64,000 nt of DNA from Lachancea kluyveri NRRL Y-12651 (GCA_000149225.2 CM000691.1:806001-870000); one strand, 5' to 3'. Positions 50,692 to 61,662 are shown, counted from the first letter of the stretch. Notes: generated from the sequence alone by a model not told the origin. Numbers and translations: made by a program.

Positions 50692-51003
50692 ACTTGTTAC
50701 TGATACACCTCTCATCTTTTTTTTTTTTATAGACACTTGAGAAAAAACGAGAGAAAACAGTACAGAACAGATATTCAATGGGGAAAGAAGCCAAAATAGT
50801 AAAATTTAAAGAAGTAAAAACGCAAAAGAGAAAAAAAAAGAATTGAAAGGAATAACGAGAAGTAGTGTATAATTAATTTCTAAGAAAAACTTATTGCCTT
50901 TAGCACTTATGGTTTTGTTTGCTAATGTATACAATCAGCTTTATTTACGCAGTAATTTCGAACTATAAAAAGAGCAGCCAAGGCGAGCAAAACGAGCGAG
51001 CCA
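50692..51003. other. RAS-OST2 convergent gap
   Basis: 312 bp, A-rich on the plus strand, between the RAS stop and the OST2 stop. No gene or RNA recognised; likely 3' UTRs. Confidence 0.45.
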
Positions 51004-51390
51004 TTAGTTGATAAAGTGCAAGCAAATGAAATGTAAGATCAAACTGGCAATGGTGAACTCTCCAAATGCCCTTTCTTTGCTAATCCCAGGAAAGCTTTCA
51101 ACAATCTGTAGTCTCAAACTCACCAGCAAAACAAACTGGCCAACACATGAGATAAATCCCGACAAAAACGCGTTGAATGGAAAGTTATCTCTAATGATGC
51201 ACATAAATGAAAACTGTATAATGCCCACAATTACCAGGAACCCGCACAAAATATCCAAAAGGAGTAGGTGTCTATTGGCCTTGACGGTGTCCTTGTACGA
51301 TTGAATAGTAATATTTAGAGATTCGGTGAACTGGGTCAACGAAGCAACGTTCTCATTCTTCTTGGATACTTTCTTATTCTTAATAGCCAT
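51004..51390 (-). CDS. OST2: Ost2/DAD1 oligosaccharyltransferase subunit
   Basis: The 128-aa protein matches Ost2/DAD1 (S. cerevisiae 130 aa), a small membrane subunit of the oligosaccharyltransferase. Family motifs are clear: RDNFPFNAFL, CVGQFVLLVSLRLQ and FASLILHF/ICLHFIN. Three hydrophobic segments lie at about 42-65, 75-95 and 110-126. The start at 51390 gives the family size. It is divergent from OCA1 across 186 bp. Confidence 0.96.
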   Translation of the reverse strand: MAIKNKKVSKKNENVASLTQFTESLNITIQSYKDTVKANRHLLLLDILCGFLVIVGIIQFSFMCIIRDNFPFNAFLSGFISCVGQFVLLVSLRLQIVESFPGISKERAFGEFTIASLILHFICLHFIN

Positions 51391-51576
51391 TGCTTACGGG
51401 TTGGTAGTTATCTATAGCCTCTGCCTTGTCTTCTCTTGTCTTCGTGTTCTGCCCTTTACTGCGTTCGTGTTTAGTTGTCAACATCTTTTTTCAAATCTGC
51501 AGAGCTCAGAGCACATGCATACACACACAAGGAAAGAGTGGGCTTCAACTATCTTTACAAAAGCTCTCCTAGAAGA

Positions 51577-52215
51577 ATGTCCGATACTCCAGAAATTGAG
51601 CCAGACTATGAAGAAGATGAAGACAATATCTATATCAATGAAGAGATGGAGTCTGGCCAAGAAAAAGTCATAATTTCTCATGCTCCAGAGCAACGTATAG
51701 TACCTCCTTTGAACTTCTGTCCTGTGGAACGTTACTTGTATCGGTCTGGGCAGCCATCGCCTGTAAATTTCCCATTTCTTTTGGACTTGAACCTGAAGAC
51801 TATAATTTGGCTAGCTAACGAGGAGCCCCAGGATACTTTACTAGAGTTCTGCGACAGTAATGGGATTGAATTGCAATTTGCAGCAATAAACCCAGACGGT
51901 GGCGAAGATGACAACCCATGGGATGGCTTAACCGAGCACTCGATCATTAATGCATTGGAAACTATAGTCAACAAGGAAAACTATCCACTGCTTGTATGCT
52001 GCGGCATGGGCAGACACAGAACGGGTACTGTAATCGGCTGTCTCCGTAGAATAATGGACTGGAACCTTGCAAGTGTTTCCGAAGAGTACAGACGTTTTAC
52101 CGGCAGCAGGGGCGGTAGAATCCTAGTCGAATTACTAATAGAGGCCTTTGACACAAACCTAGTCAACATCGATCGTTCCAAAGCGCCTCGCTGGTTATCA
52201 ACCGCCATGCACTAG
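51577..52215 (+). CDS. OCA1: Oca1-like tyrosine-phosphatase-family protein
   Basis: The 212-aa protein matches Oca1 (YNL099C, 238 aa), which with Oca2, Siw14 and others is needed for cell-cycle arrest after lipid-peroxide stress. Siw14 of this group is an inositol-pyrophosphate phosphatase. The CX5R motif is present as C142-G-M-G-R-H-R148 ([11 protein letters not shown]), and WLANEEP is a conserved region. The acidic N-terminus (EPDYEEDED) is disordered. I chose the ATG at 51577; the frame is open upstream to 51475 without an earlier family-like start. It lies next to PIN2. Confidence 0.93.
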   Translation: MSDTPEIEPDYEEDEDNIYINEEMESGQEKVIISHAPEQRIVPPLNFCPVERYLYRSGQPSPVNFPFLLDLNLKTIIWLANEEPQDTLLEFCDSNGIELQFAAINPDGGEDDNPWDGLTEHSIINALETIVNKENYPLLVCCGMGRHRTGTVIGCLRRIMDWNLASVSEEYRRFTGSRGGRILVELLIEAFDTNLVNIDRSKAPRWLSTAMH

Positions 52216-52834
52216 ATTGTATATACGTGCATACGTACAGAACTGCAGCTTTTATGTAACCTAGCTGCTATGAACAGATATCCCATTTGAATATCGGTTT
52301 TTCTCTGTTGAGATAGAATCTACCGAGTCTACAAAACTAGGGTTGAACATTACTCTTTGAGGCTTCATGAAAATAGCCACTAAGAATTACGTCTCTTAGC
52401 TCACAGGTAAAATGTAATTAGTCTGGTTACGACGTGTTAGGAATCTATGGGATGATCATAGGAATACCCATATTTTCGGTAAAATGTCTCGGATGGAAAC
52501 CGTCACAAGGCGTCCAACCTCACTTGCCTATCAATACTTACAATATTTATAGACGCAGCAAACACAAGTCCCCACTATACCTGATCACCTATATAATAAT
52601 AGACAGGATGGGTGGATTTTTTTGAAAGTTTCATTACATACTCTGTAGTGACCGTTACGTTTTTCTTTCGGTCGATTCCAATTTCCTGTCATCGGCTGAG
52701 CGAGTCAGCGCCGCGCCTCGGTTCGAAATAGAACAACACGGGTGGGAAACAGAAGCTGAAACACGAACCTAAGACTCTTTCAACAACAAAACTCTCTACT
52801 GTTAAGTAGGAAAAAGGCTCCAAACCAAACAACA
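52216..52834. other. Gap between OCA1 and PIN2
   Basis: About 620 bp. It includes a segment 52436-52600 that begins TGTTAGGAATC and might recall an LTR edge, but the far end and target duplication are not visible. A GGTTCGAAATA near 52720 resembles a Pol III B box but has no tRNA fold. Otherwise it holds the PIN2 promoter. Confidence 0.4.
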
Positions 52835-53566
52835 ATGTCACTCTTTTGTCCTCAAAGACTAATACCGCGTGATTTTACCTCTGATGCTAAGAGTACAGCC
52901 AAAAGTTTCCGGAGTTGGGACACATGCATGGATAACAAAGCTTGTAAGATCATCGCTATCGTTGGCATCGTCCTTGCCTCTATTGTCGTCATATGGATAG
53001 TAGGTTCTTTACTCAGGTGCTTCAAGGAAGGTGCCAGTGGTATTGCTGAATTTTTTTGCTGGTGCTGCTGTTCTAATAAATCTAAACGTCGTGACATGAT
53101 GCCTCAACAACATATGCCTGCAAATAATCCTCCAACGGTGATCTACCAGCCTATTCAGCAACCACAAACAGCATATTACCGTGGTACCGACGCTTACTAC
53201 GATGAACGCGGTGACTCTCCTAACCGTAAGAGTGACCTATATGAAGTTGAACAAGATTTTGATTTGGAAGAACAAAGAAGGAAAACTGCCAGGAAAAATG
53301 CAAAAAACGATCAGGTTCCTTTAATAACTGATGAGGAAGATGAAGAACACGAATTGTCAACATTCCACCCAAGAATGGCTACGTACAACCCCGAACCAAC
53401 GAGCCATGGTTCGCCATACACCAATTACAACGCGCAACCCACAACTTCCTACAACCCACTAGCGGCTACACCGTACACTCCGCAAAGCGCCAATCCGACA
53501 GCACCTTATCCTCGAGACGAAGAAGAAAAGCCCTACGGTTACAACTACCGTCATGGTGGTTATTGA
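52835..53566 (+). CDS. PIN2: Pin2, exomer-dependent plasma-membrane protein
   Basis: The 243-aa protein matches Pin2 (S. cerevisiae 282 aa), a single-span plasma-membrane protein whose trafficking uses the exomer. The shared block TAKSFRSWDTCMDNKACK precedes one membrane helix (about 38-62) and a Cys-rich FFCWCCC juxtamembrane motif, probably palmitoylated. An IYQPIQQP block and an acidic EVEQDFDLEEQ block are also shared. The C-terminal tail is Tyr/Pro/Thr/Asn-rich (YNPEPTSHGSPY). S. cerevisiae Pin2 carries an N-rich prion-like tail; here Asn and Gln are less dominant. Confidence 0.93.
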   Translation: MSLFCPQRLIPRDFTSDAKSTAKSFRSWDTCMDNKACKIIAIVGIVLASIVVIWIVGSLLRCFKEGASGIAEFFCWCCCSNKSKRRDMMPQQHMPANNPPTVIYQPIQQPQTAYYRGTDAYYDERGDSPNRKSDLYEVEQDFDLEEQRRKTARKNAKNDQVPLITDEEDEEHELSTFHPRMATYNPEPTSHGSPYTNYNAQPTTSYNPLAATPYTPQSANPTAPYPRDEEEKPYGYNYRHGGY

Positions 53567-53679
53567 AATGGAAAGCTTTATTCCCAAGAATATATATATA
53601 TATAACGCATCTAAAAGGAAAACAAAAAAAAAAAAGATACATACAACATCCTCTAAAGCATTAAGCTCTTTGTGCACTT

Positions 53680-54399
53680 TTAGTTTAGCATTTTTGCGAT
53701 ACGCATTCTCAAGTCCTTGATATTGGCTTGTAAGACGGCATCAACTTGTTTACCAAAATCTTCAGCATTTTGTTTCAAACCATGAACGTAGAGAGACTTC
53801 CATAGACCGTGGTAGTCAGACACAAACTTTTTTGGTAAAAGGTCTCTCTCTACACAAGAAACTGTGTTCTCCCATGTTCTTGGAACCAGTTGAGAAAAAA
53901 CGGCACCGGCCAAAAACCAAGGGAGCAAGACCTTACTTGGAACGCTAACGAACAATCTTCCCAATATAGTTGGCTTACGAACCAAATAGCTGGCATCATT
54001 GTTAAACGGAGAAGAAAATCCCCAATTCTTTGTATTGCTCAGTACCCTACCACTAAAGAAAGCACTCAAAGCCAGAGTACTAGCAGGAACTAGAATTTCT
54101 TCTCTTTCATATTTGTCGTTGACAACATTTTCCAAGACATATTCTTTTGCTGCTGTCCACTCATTAATTGCAGCACTCTGCTGGGTAGATATTTCGGCTT
54201 CATATAATCTGTACTTGCTTATTATGCTACTTCTAATATCATGAACCCATTTAGTGACTGGCAAGGATTCTGCAATCTGATTACCGGTAGGTAACGTTTT
54301 TGTAGTGACATCACTGGATGCGGTCAGGATACTTGGGACCAATGGGCCTTTACTGGATTGAACAGCAATTGGTTCGTCTTCGTAAAAGTGCCTGCTCAT
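53680..54399 (-). CDS. MIC27: Mic27, MICOS complex subunit
   Basis: The 239-aa protein matches Mic27/Aim37 (YNL100W, 234 aa), an apolipoprotein O-like inner-membrane subunit of the MICOS complex that shapes cristae junctions. Shared features are TLPTGNQIAESL, PASTLALSAFFSGRV, the PSKVLLPWFLAG helix, and LLPKKFVSDYHGLWK. Two hydrophobic segments lie near 128-145 and 173-190. I chose the ATG at 54399, which gives the family length; an ATG at 54465 would add 22 residues. Confidence 0.9.
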   Translation of the reverse strand: MSRHFYEDEPIAVQSSKGPLVPSILTASSDVTTKTLPTGNQIAESLPVTKWVHDIRSSIISKYRLYEAEISTQQSAAINEWTAAKEYVLENVVNDKYEREEILVPASTLALSAFFSGRVLSNTKNWGFSSPFNNDASYLVRKPTILGRLFVSVPSKVLLPWFLAGAVFSQLVPRTWENTVSCVERDLLPKKFVSDYHGLWKSLYVHGLKQNAEDFGKQVDAVLQANIKDLRMRIAKMLN

Positions 54400-54652
54400 T
54401 GCCGGATCAGTTCTTATGGTTTGTACAAGGAGTTTAAGATCTAACAGCATTTTTAGCAATCTCATTGGCTCGCGCTGTTTTTTTTACCAGGTTTTTTTTT
54501 TCGCTAATAAGAAACACACCCGTTATTAATGATCCAGTATGGCATCCATTAAAGTAATGCCAGATAATTATGTGGTTTCTATTTCTAATCGAACACAAAT
54601 TTACATATATGATGAATCTATCCGAGCTGTTTGACGAGGTGCTTTTCTTTGA

Positions 54653-56854
54653 TTAGCCAAATACACACTGGTACGATGTATAGATCATACTGACACCTCC
54701 AAATGTGATCAATAAATAATCCAATCCAATAGGCCATTTCTTCCACCATTTTGTAACACCGTGACACTGTGGTTTACTACAGCTTCGTAAATGTAGTAAA
54801 GGTGGGTACATGTAAACCAATGGGATACATGCAAAGCAACCCACAATGGAAACAAATTTATCCAAGTTTTCGGAACCGTAGTAGGCAAGCAATATGACAA
54901 AGGACACGATTACGGACCTGACGGAATTTTTCAACCATTTAACCTTCCAGTCCAGCTTGCCCGAATTTGGCCTCAGTTCAACATCAGTACGGTTGTTCTT
55001 CTTGACGTAGATCTTAGTAAACCTTGGGAAAACTTTGTTTTCGATGATTGCAATTGCTGGAAATAGTTGAAGTGGCGTAGAAAGTAGGATGGCTAGCGAG
55101 TAAAAAAACTGGATCAAATTAACACAGAGGTTGCCCTGCGGTAGGTTGAGCAATATCACAGTCTCTGTATTTTGACCGTATGATAAATAGCCCAACGTTG
55201 CAATAGTAACAAACAAAACTGTGGCGGCCCCGATAACAAGTCCCAAAACCAAGGGGAACTTTTCAGGATGTTTCATCGAATCTTGAACAGGAATAATCAA
55301 TCCGATACCCTCGAATGCAAAAATAGCAGTACCAATAAATAAAGACCATGAAGATGAATTGAATCCCATGATCACACCTTCTGCTGGAGTAAAATGCAAA
55401 TCTAAAATCAAATGTTTTAATACGAAAAACACCACAATTATTAAACCTGCCATGACGAGGAAGTTAGCAATTAGCGAGGTTAGAGATAGTTTGGACACGT
55501 TTCTAATGAACGATAATGGAATAAAGATAGCCAATTGCAAGAATAGCAAATATTCGATCGGCACATCATGCCAACGGAACACATTATCGAGAAATGCTAT
55601 GAGATTTTTAGCGGTGAAGACAACGTATGCACCAGAGAAGCCTAGTTGGGTTAACACCAAAGAAAACAAAATCACAAATTTCATCCAGGTACCATAAAGC
55701 CTAAAACCAATGTCACCGAAAGAAGATACTTTGGTTGCAACCTTTGATTGGATTAAAATGTAGTAGCACCAATATGAGTATATGCCGAAAAAGCTCAGCA
55801 TACAAACAGAAAAAGTCAAACCACCATTAGCAAAGGCATTGGGTAAAAACAAGACACCAGTACCAATAAAAGACTTGATCATCAATAAGAATGCTTTAAA
55901 AGTCGAGGTAGTACCCTTTGCGGATCGTGGAGCATGTACCTTGGCACGTCCTCCCCTCGATTCAATATCCCCAGACAGCAAGGGACTTCTTTCATCAATA
56001 GTTTTGTTACCTCTGTTATCCTCCTCTTCTTCAGAGTAAAAATCATCTTCGAAACATTCACCTGCAAAATGGCCGTAAACGTATAGAAATTCCAAGAAAT
56101 TCCTTGTCAAAAAGGGAACTTTATCCATTCCATCGGCTGATTCTGAAGTTGCAGCTGAAGGCAAGGAAAGACACTGATCTTCGTCAGTGTTAGTAGGAGT
56201 AGACGAGTCCTTATCATTTCTTATTTTCTTGACGATGTACTCTCTCCGAAACCCACCGGGAACGTTGAGTGCACTGGCTGTGGAATCACGCCTACGCGAC
56301 TCGGCAGAAGACGCTAGTTTCAAATCATCAAAAGACTTATTTTTTTTGGCCTTCTTGATGTTATTCATAGGTGATGCTAAGCGGTATAAGTCTCTCGTTA
56401 TATCACCACCCGAGCGATTCAAATTGGGATCGTGCTCTGGTAGTAGCGTATCAAGATCATTATCTTCATCGCTGTTTATAGCTTTACTGTTATGACTAGA
56501 GGCTGAGTTACTTCTCCTAGATTTCACATGTTCGTTTAAATAATTGTTCCTCAAACTACTAACGATTTCATTGTGATGCTCTTGCTCCGGTATCTTGAAA
56601 TTGGGAGAGTCTATATCAACCATCACCCTTGAATCAGCGCTGCGACCCAGAGAAGGACTGTTGCCGTACTCCACACCTGATCGTTTAGATCTAGATGGCT
56701 TGATGCTACCAAACACAGACGATCTACGACTTGCCACGGACTCAGATAGCAGCATGATTGATTGTCTTCTTTGTTGTTGCGAAGGAGAGGGGATGCTGAT
56801 GCTGGAAGATAACGGCGTAAGCCTGCTATTGAGAGGTTTGTTATTGTTTTGCAT
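54653..56854 (-). CDS. AVT4: Avt4, vacuolar amino-acid exporter
   Basis: The 733-aa protein matches Avt4 (S. cerevisiae 713 aa), an AAAP-family transporter that exports neutral amino acids from the vacuole. The N-terminal ~310 residues are hydrophilic and Ser/Arg-rich with many potential phosphosites. Hydrophobic helices run from about residue 320 to the end, with the conserved GTGVLFLPNAF and FAFEGIGLIIPVQDSMKHP motifs. AVT3 and AVT4 share this layout; position between MIC27 and POL1 fits AVT4 (YNL101W). Confidence 0.94.
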   Translation of the reverse strand: MQNNNKPLNSRLTPLSSSISIPSPSQQQRRQSIMLLSESVASRRSSVFGSIKPSRSKRSGVEYGNSPSLGRSADSRVMVDIDSPNFKIPEQEHHNEIVSSLRNNYLNEHVKSRRSNSASSHNSKAINSDEDNDLDTLLPEHDPNLNRSGGDITRDLYRLASPMNNIKKAKKNKSFDDLKLASSAESRRRDSTASALNVPGGFRREYIVKKIRNDKDSSTPTNTDEDQCLSLPSAATSESADGMDKVPFLTRNFLEFLYVYGHFAGECFEDDFYSEEEEDNRGNKTIDERSPLLSGDIESRGGRAKVHAPRSAKGTTSTFKAFLLMIKSFIGTGVLFLPNAFANGGLTFSVCMLSFFGIYSYWCYYILIQSKVATKVSSFGDIGFRLYGTWMKFVILFSLVLTQLGFSGAYVVFTAKNLIAFLDNVFRWHDVPIEYLLFLQLAIFIPLSFIRNVSKLSLTSLIANFLVMAGLIIVVFFVLKHLILDLHFTPAEGVIMGFNSSSWSLFIGTAIFAFEGIGLIIPVQDSMKHPEKFPLVLGLVIGAATVLFVTIATLGYLSYGQNTETVILLNLPQGNLCVNLIQFFYSLAILLSTPLQLFPAIAIIENKVFPRFTKIYVKKNNRTDVELRPNSGKLDWKVKWLKNSVRSVIVSFVILLAYYGSENLDKFVSIVGCFACIPLVYMYPPLLHLRSCSKPQCHGVTKWWKKWPIGLDYLLITFGGVSMIYTSYQCVFG

Positions 56855-57203
56855 TAGACCTTTTATGCAACTGGTTCGTGCTTTCTATGCTTAGCTTTTT
56901 TTGTTTTTGAATTATTCTGTATTGTCTTAGCTAGTAATCATATATACTAAGTAAGCAAACAAGATGTCTGCAAGGGACTGTTCAAGATCTCTAAATTGTT
57001 TGCACGCTTTTTTCTGGTTGCCACGGCCAAAATCACAAATTCACCCGAAAGGAAATGACTAGCGACGCAAGGAACAGAAATTATCGGACGCGACGAAAGC
57101 CACATAACAGCAAGGCCTAAACACCACCAACCACTGAGATGAAGATGCTATTCTTTTCTATCAAGACTCTGATGTTTAATATACATACATTCTACCGAAC
57201 CGA
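56855..57203. other. Gap between AVT4 start and POL1 stop
   Basis: 349 bp, AVT4 upstream and POL1 3' end. No gene or RNA recognised. Confidence 0.45.
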
Positions 57204-60200
57204 TCATAACATGAAATCGAAAATGCTGCCCATATCTACGTAACGACGCCCGCAGTCGCTCAAATACTTTTGTACCACTTGACGGTTGATGTCAAACAGT
57301 TCTCTGTTCTGTTCGCTAAGAGCCAACACTTGTGAAGTAGATAATTTAACTGCTGGTGCATCCGGGCTATCAGAGTGGTACAGGGGTTTTAACTCTTGCT
57401 TTTTGTTCTTGTCACTATCAAAGACCGAATCGAAATATAACAGTTGGTTGTACAGCTGTTTGTCTGTATAACGGTATCTCATTACGCCGGTACAGCTTTC
57501 ATTTAAACAACGTTTACCAAAAACGGATATTTGTCTGGTAATGGTACCGCAAGTGCTGTCATCGCACTGTAGCCAGCCTGCATAGTAAAGAGAAATATGC
57601 GATCTGATGCTGCGTTCCAGTTGACAGCTCATCTGCAAGGGTGTGAACAAATGCTCACACTTCTTACAGTGGATACCGTTGTACCCTACGTGATAATGAT
57701 TGGAAGACATGATACCTCCAAAAGGAAACTTGTTTTGACACGAAGGGCACTGGAGTTCCAAGGTCGCAGCGTCCTTGAATTTCTCCATATCGGAGATCGT
57801 GCTTTCTAGAGGTTGAAGGGTATCGATCCCATTACCATTTAACTCACCGTTGGCACCTATTCTGTTGATAAACCTTTTACTGTCCAACCCTAAAGATTCG
57901 CTTAGGCGAACAATATCAAAACTCTCAATTCTTTCCAATAGTCTCTCAACAGGTGCAAATATTTGTTTTTCCAAATAGTACTGGGGATCCGGTCTCAAGT
58001 TGTTGTTCTTGACCATAACTTCATTTAGAGCACGTGCTCTTTCTGCTGGAGACAGCGCTTCTTCACGTTCGTCAGAGTGATCCTGCTTTGTAATTACAAA
58101 TGTGATGACGCTTCCAGCCTTGACGACTCTACCAGCCTCCCTCATTCTCAATGCAACCTGGACTGCGGGCATGTTTTTACCACCAGGATAAGCCTTAGGG
58201 TCTTTAGATAACTTGGTGTTAATCTTGTATTTGTCCACTCTGATTTCGTTATTTTCTATCTTGGATTTCGTCTCTTCCATATATGCATACACCTCTTGTA
58301 GCGCGGTTTCTGAATCTTTATCTGACAGGATAACGTTCAAAACGTTTATGGAAACTTCCTTTGATAACGGACAATATTCACGGCGCTTCATATCTAAACC
58401 TTTGACTTCCAAGACAGATTGTTCCTTCCCGCTTTTGTCAAAACTAACATTCAGAGCTGCATATTTTTTCTTGGCATGCAACAGCAATTTTTTAAAAACG
58501 TTATCAATATCAATTTCCAACAGTTTATACCGTTCGTTAACCATTTTCTTGAAATTTTCTCCAATTTTTATAGCCTCTGCGTAATTGTCACATCCTGTGT
58601 CAATCATGACAGAATCGGTATCACCGTAAACAACGGTTAAGGCTAGACTTTCAACCAACTGTCTAGTATTCATCAAAATTTCTCTACCTTTATTGGTGAC
58701 CAGCATGGCAAGTGGCTTTGCGTAGAACCTACTATTCACGTAACCCAAACAACCATACATAGAGTTAGCTGTCAGTTTTAAAGCCTGTTGTCTGATATCA
58801 CACTGTGCCTTTTTATGGGGGTCAGTTTCAGATTTCATTAATTTCTTTACCTCGCGTCGACGTTGAACTAAATTGGCCAACAAACGTGGCAGAACACCTT
58901 GATCTTTATCAGAAGATGGTACTTGTGGCAATTCATCGATATTATAAGGGTCTCTTTCCACGGTAGTGAAGCAGATATTAAATTCCTGAATGATCGATGG
59001 ATACAAAGAGTTGAAATCCATAACCAGGACATAGTTCTTATGCAAACCCTTCTCTGGTTCAAAAACCAAACCACCTTGGTATTTTGCTTTTTTAGAGGAA
59101 ACTGGTTGGTGTTCATTAGGGCCGGCATGTTCGCCATCTATCTCTTCTCTCATCTTTTGTTCTCTTTGATTTCTCATCTGCCGAGTTTCTTTATCTGGAG
59201 CGATGAAATTACTTCTAGCAAATTCATGTAACAGAATGTACTCATTTCTACCGGCTCGAGTACCTGCCAAAGTTTGACACCACGCGTTACCAGCCAAGGT
59301 GGTCAGTTGTTTAGTAAGTGATAATATTTGTATTCTGAAGGCAACCTCAGCAGTAATCAACGAGTTACTAATGTTTTCTTGTAGCGCTAGTACCATGGAA
59401 TTAACGTCATTTTGGTATTGTGGATTTTGAAAGTTAATTTCTAATGGCTTGTGGTCCTTTTGACAGGTAACCTGATACATTTCAGACAACTCCCAACTTT
59501 GACATTTTGTAGTCAAAGACTGGCCCATTTCATTGGATATATCACATAACAATCTACCGGAAAATATTTCCCTTATGTAAAATTGACTCATGTTAGAGTT
59601 GTTCTTGCCAAACTTATCTGGCCAATTCTTTCTAACACGGCGACCCAAGGTACTAAATGTGGAAACTTTAAGTTCGAATGCCCTGTGAGCTAGAACATCT
59701 AAGGCAACGTTTTCCAAACGATGGCCTATGATAACGTCTGGGTCATTGACTTTCATCATGGCACAAAAGTAGTTCAGCAAAGCCTTTTCATTATTGAAAA
59801 GACGAACTTGGCCCCTCAACTCCTTTTTACTCAAGGCAGATAAACCTGTAGGAAAGCTCGAGCCTTGTGGAGGTCTGACAACTGTCATGATTTCGTTCGG
59901 AGCCAAATCCTCCGGAATCGGTGCGTCCTGAGGTAAATTTTTATAGTTAGCAATTGTGATGCTAACGACCTCTTGCTTATTCTCCCTAGGGTTCATCACT
60001 GTTTGGACAGAGACGGATATACAGTTTAAGTCAGGGACCATTTTATCAGCAATGGGAACAACGTTCTCTGGCTTGCTTACCAGAACGTCCACTGCACAAT
60101 GAGATGCACCCTTCAACTGATCAAAGTCGCCGTTTTTGATCTCCAACCAACAAGGACCCATGACCTTGCGTTGGACAACAAAACTTTCAAAGATGTTTGT

Positions 60201-61616
60201 ATTACCACCAAAAACATGACAAAATGTGTCTCCTTCCAATTCGGCAGGAATAGTAACATTCTTACTTTTGGAAGTTTGGTAAGGTAATAGCACTTTTAAG
60301 TATTCGGTCTCACGTGGAATATTTGGCAATTCGAAAGCATACCTTTTTGTTTCAGGTTTGGAACGGATGTTATCCAGCCCGTACTTCTCCATCAACAATG
60401 GAACTATTTCTTGATGAACATCCGCTGCTACCTTGCCCTCTCTGGGTAAAAAGAACAACTCTCTACAAAACCCTTTAACTTGAACCATACCAGAGATTAG
60501 TTGCCCACTTCTAGTTCTTATCTTACCGAAAAGCAGTAAAGTATTGTCAAATTCACAAAAATCCAGCCAGTACATTCTAAAAGAGCCCGTATTCTCATCA
60601 ACTACTTGGTCCTTGGTAAACTGTCTTCCTAACAGAGAAGACGTGTTCGTAATGTCTTCTTGTTTTAATGGCGAACTTGATGCTCCAGTATTAGGCGTCC
60701 CTGGTGCGGTCACAAAGGGTGAAGAAGGTAGGTTATTACGTGAGTTAAAATTCATTTGTCTATTGGTAGCAACACTCCTTATGGTTCTCCTTCCAAATTG
60801 AATTTCATCGTCACTATCATCCCCATCGTTCTCTTCCTCCCTCATAGTGGTATGTGGCCTGATCATTGTTGGTGAGCTCTCAACATCCTTTGCCATTTCT
60901 TTCAATTCATGATTATCAACAGGATCGGATGGAATGTCGGAGTTGGGCTCTTGCTTCTTCTTAAATTTTAGTGGAGATGAACCTGCTGATGAAGCATCGT
61001 TGTCATGGGGAATATCGAAACTGGCATCATCAATTTTTAATCTTTTTGTGTGGGAAGGAGTCTTCGTGCTAAAAGTACGCTTAAAGGGATTCTCAGACAG
61101 TGTTACTTGACTGCGGACTTCTTTGGTCTTTTTACTAAACAAGCGGGTCTTCGATGTGCTAGTGCTTGGTTGGTCAATGCCAAATTCGTCCAAAATATCT
61201 TCAAATCCACTTGCATCAATTTTCTTGGGTTTCTTTTGGGGAACGAATAAGTTTTTGGAATGCTGAGCACTGATCATTTCACCAATGGATTTTTTGGTTT
61301 CTCCACTGGCATGATTTTTCTGTTTTTTACCCTTAGCATGCTTACCTTCATCTTCTTCATCAGAATAGTAGTCATTGTGATACCGATTATCCCATTCATC
61401 AACACCTCTGTCTACATATCCCAAGCCATCATCATCTACAACAAAATCATCGTGCAGCATTTCTTGGCGCTTCTTTTCGCGGTACTGGTTCTCATCGATT
61501 AAATCATAAACCTTACTTTCATCTTCCAGATCATCGTCATATAGATCTTTCGAAGATTTGCTAGCACGGGCCTTCTGTAATTTTTTGAGCAACTGCAGCT
61601 TATCCTTTGAACCCAT
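57204..61616 (-). CDS. POL1: DNA polymerase alpha catalytic subunit
   Basis: The 1470-aa family B polymerase (S. cerevisiae Pol1 1468 aa) extends primase RNA primers to start both strands. The N-terminus carries the DYD-rich helical region and basic signals. Motif A is D867-F-N-S-L-Y-P-S, motif B is KLTANSMYGCLGY and motif C is YGDTDS (residues 997-1002). The exonuclease acidic residues are not conserved, as expected. Two Cys modules at the C-terminus (CPSCQNKF...CKKC and C..STC...C..ESC) form the zinc-binding CTD that holds the B subunit. Upstream is a MluI box. Confidence 0.98.
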   Translation of the reverse strand: MGSKDKLQLLKKLQKARASKSSKDLYDDDLEDESKVYDLIDENQYREKKRQEMLHDDFVVDDDGLGYVDRGVDEWDNRYHNDYYSDEEDEGKHAKGKKQKNHASGETKKSIGEMISAQHSKNLFVPQKKPKKIDASGFEDILDEFGIDQPSTSTSKTRLFSKKTKEVRSQVTLSENPFKRTFSTKTPSHTKRLKIDDASFDIPHDNDASSAGSSPLKFKKKQEPNSDIPSDPVDNHELKEMAKDVESSPTMIRPHTTMREEENDGDDSDDEIQFGRRTIRSVATNRQMNFNSRNNLPSSPFVTAPGTPNTGASSSPLKQEDITNTSSLLGRQFTKDQVVDENTGSFRMYWLDFCEFDNTLLLFGKIRTRSGQLISGMVQVKGFCRELFFLPREGKVAADVHQEIVPLLMEKYGLDNIRSKPETKRYAFELPNIPRETEYLKVLLPYQTSKSKNVTIPAELEGDTFCHVFGGNTNIFESFVVQRKVMGPCWLEIKNGDFDQLKGASHCAVDVLVSKPENVVPIADKMVPDLNCISVSVQTVMNPRENKQEVVSITIANYKNLPQDAPIPEDLAPNEIMTVVRPPQGSSFPTGLSALSKKELRGQVRLFNNEKALLNYFCAMMKVNDPDVIIGHRLENVALDVLAHRAFELKVSTFSTLGRRVRKNWPDKFGKNNSNMSQFYIREIFSGRLLCDISNEMGQSLTTKCQSWELSEMYQVTCQKDHKPLEINFQNPQYQNDVNSMVLALQENISNSLITAEVAFRIQILSLTKQLTTLAGNAWCQTLAGTRAGRNEYILLHEFARSNFIAPDKETRQMRNQREQKMREEIDGEHAGPNEHQPVSSKKAKYQGGLVFEPEKGLHKNYVLVMDFNSLYPSIIQEFNICFTTVERDPYNIDELPQVPSSDKDQGVLPRLLANLVQRRREVKKLMKSETDPHKKAQCDIRQQALKLTANSMYGCLGYVNSRFYAKPLAMLVTNKGREILMNTRQLVESLALTVVYGDTDSVMIDTGCDNYAEAIKIGENFKKMVNERYKLLEIDIDNVFKKLLLHAKKKYAALNVSFDKSGKEQSVLEVKGLDMKRREYCPLSKEVSINVLNVILSDKDSETALQEVYAYMEETKSKIENNEIRVDKYKINTKLSKDPKAYPGGKNMPAVQVALRMREAGRVVKAGSVITFVITKQDHSDEREEALSPAERARALNEVMVKNNNLRPDPQYYLEKQIFAPVERLLERIESFDIVRLSESLGLDSKRFINRIGANGELNGNGIDTLQPLESTISDMEKFKDAATLELQCPSCQNKFPFGGIMSSNHYHVGYNGIHCKKCEHLFTPLQMSCQLERSIRSHISLYYAGWLQCDDSTCGTITRQISVFGKRCLNESCTGVMRYRYTDKQLYNQLLYFDSVFDSDKNKKQELKPLYHSDSPDAPAVKLSTSQVLALSEQNRELFDINRQVVQKYLSDCGRRYVDMGSIFDFML

Positions 61617-61662
61617 CTTCTAGATAGTCAGCTTTATGGTCTTGGTATTCTGCTGGTAATGT

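Noticed and set aside
52436-52610. Possible second LTR starting TGTTAGGAATC
   Set aside because: No matching CA end, target duplication or neighbouring tRNA, and no recognisable family.
52715-52735. GGTTCGAAATA as a tRNA B box
   Set aside because: No acceptor, D or anticodon arms can be built around it.
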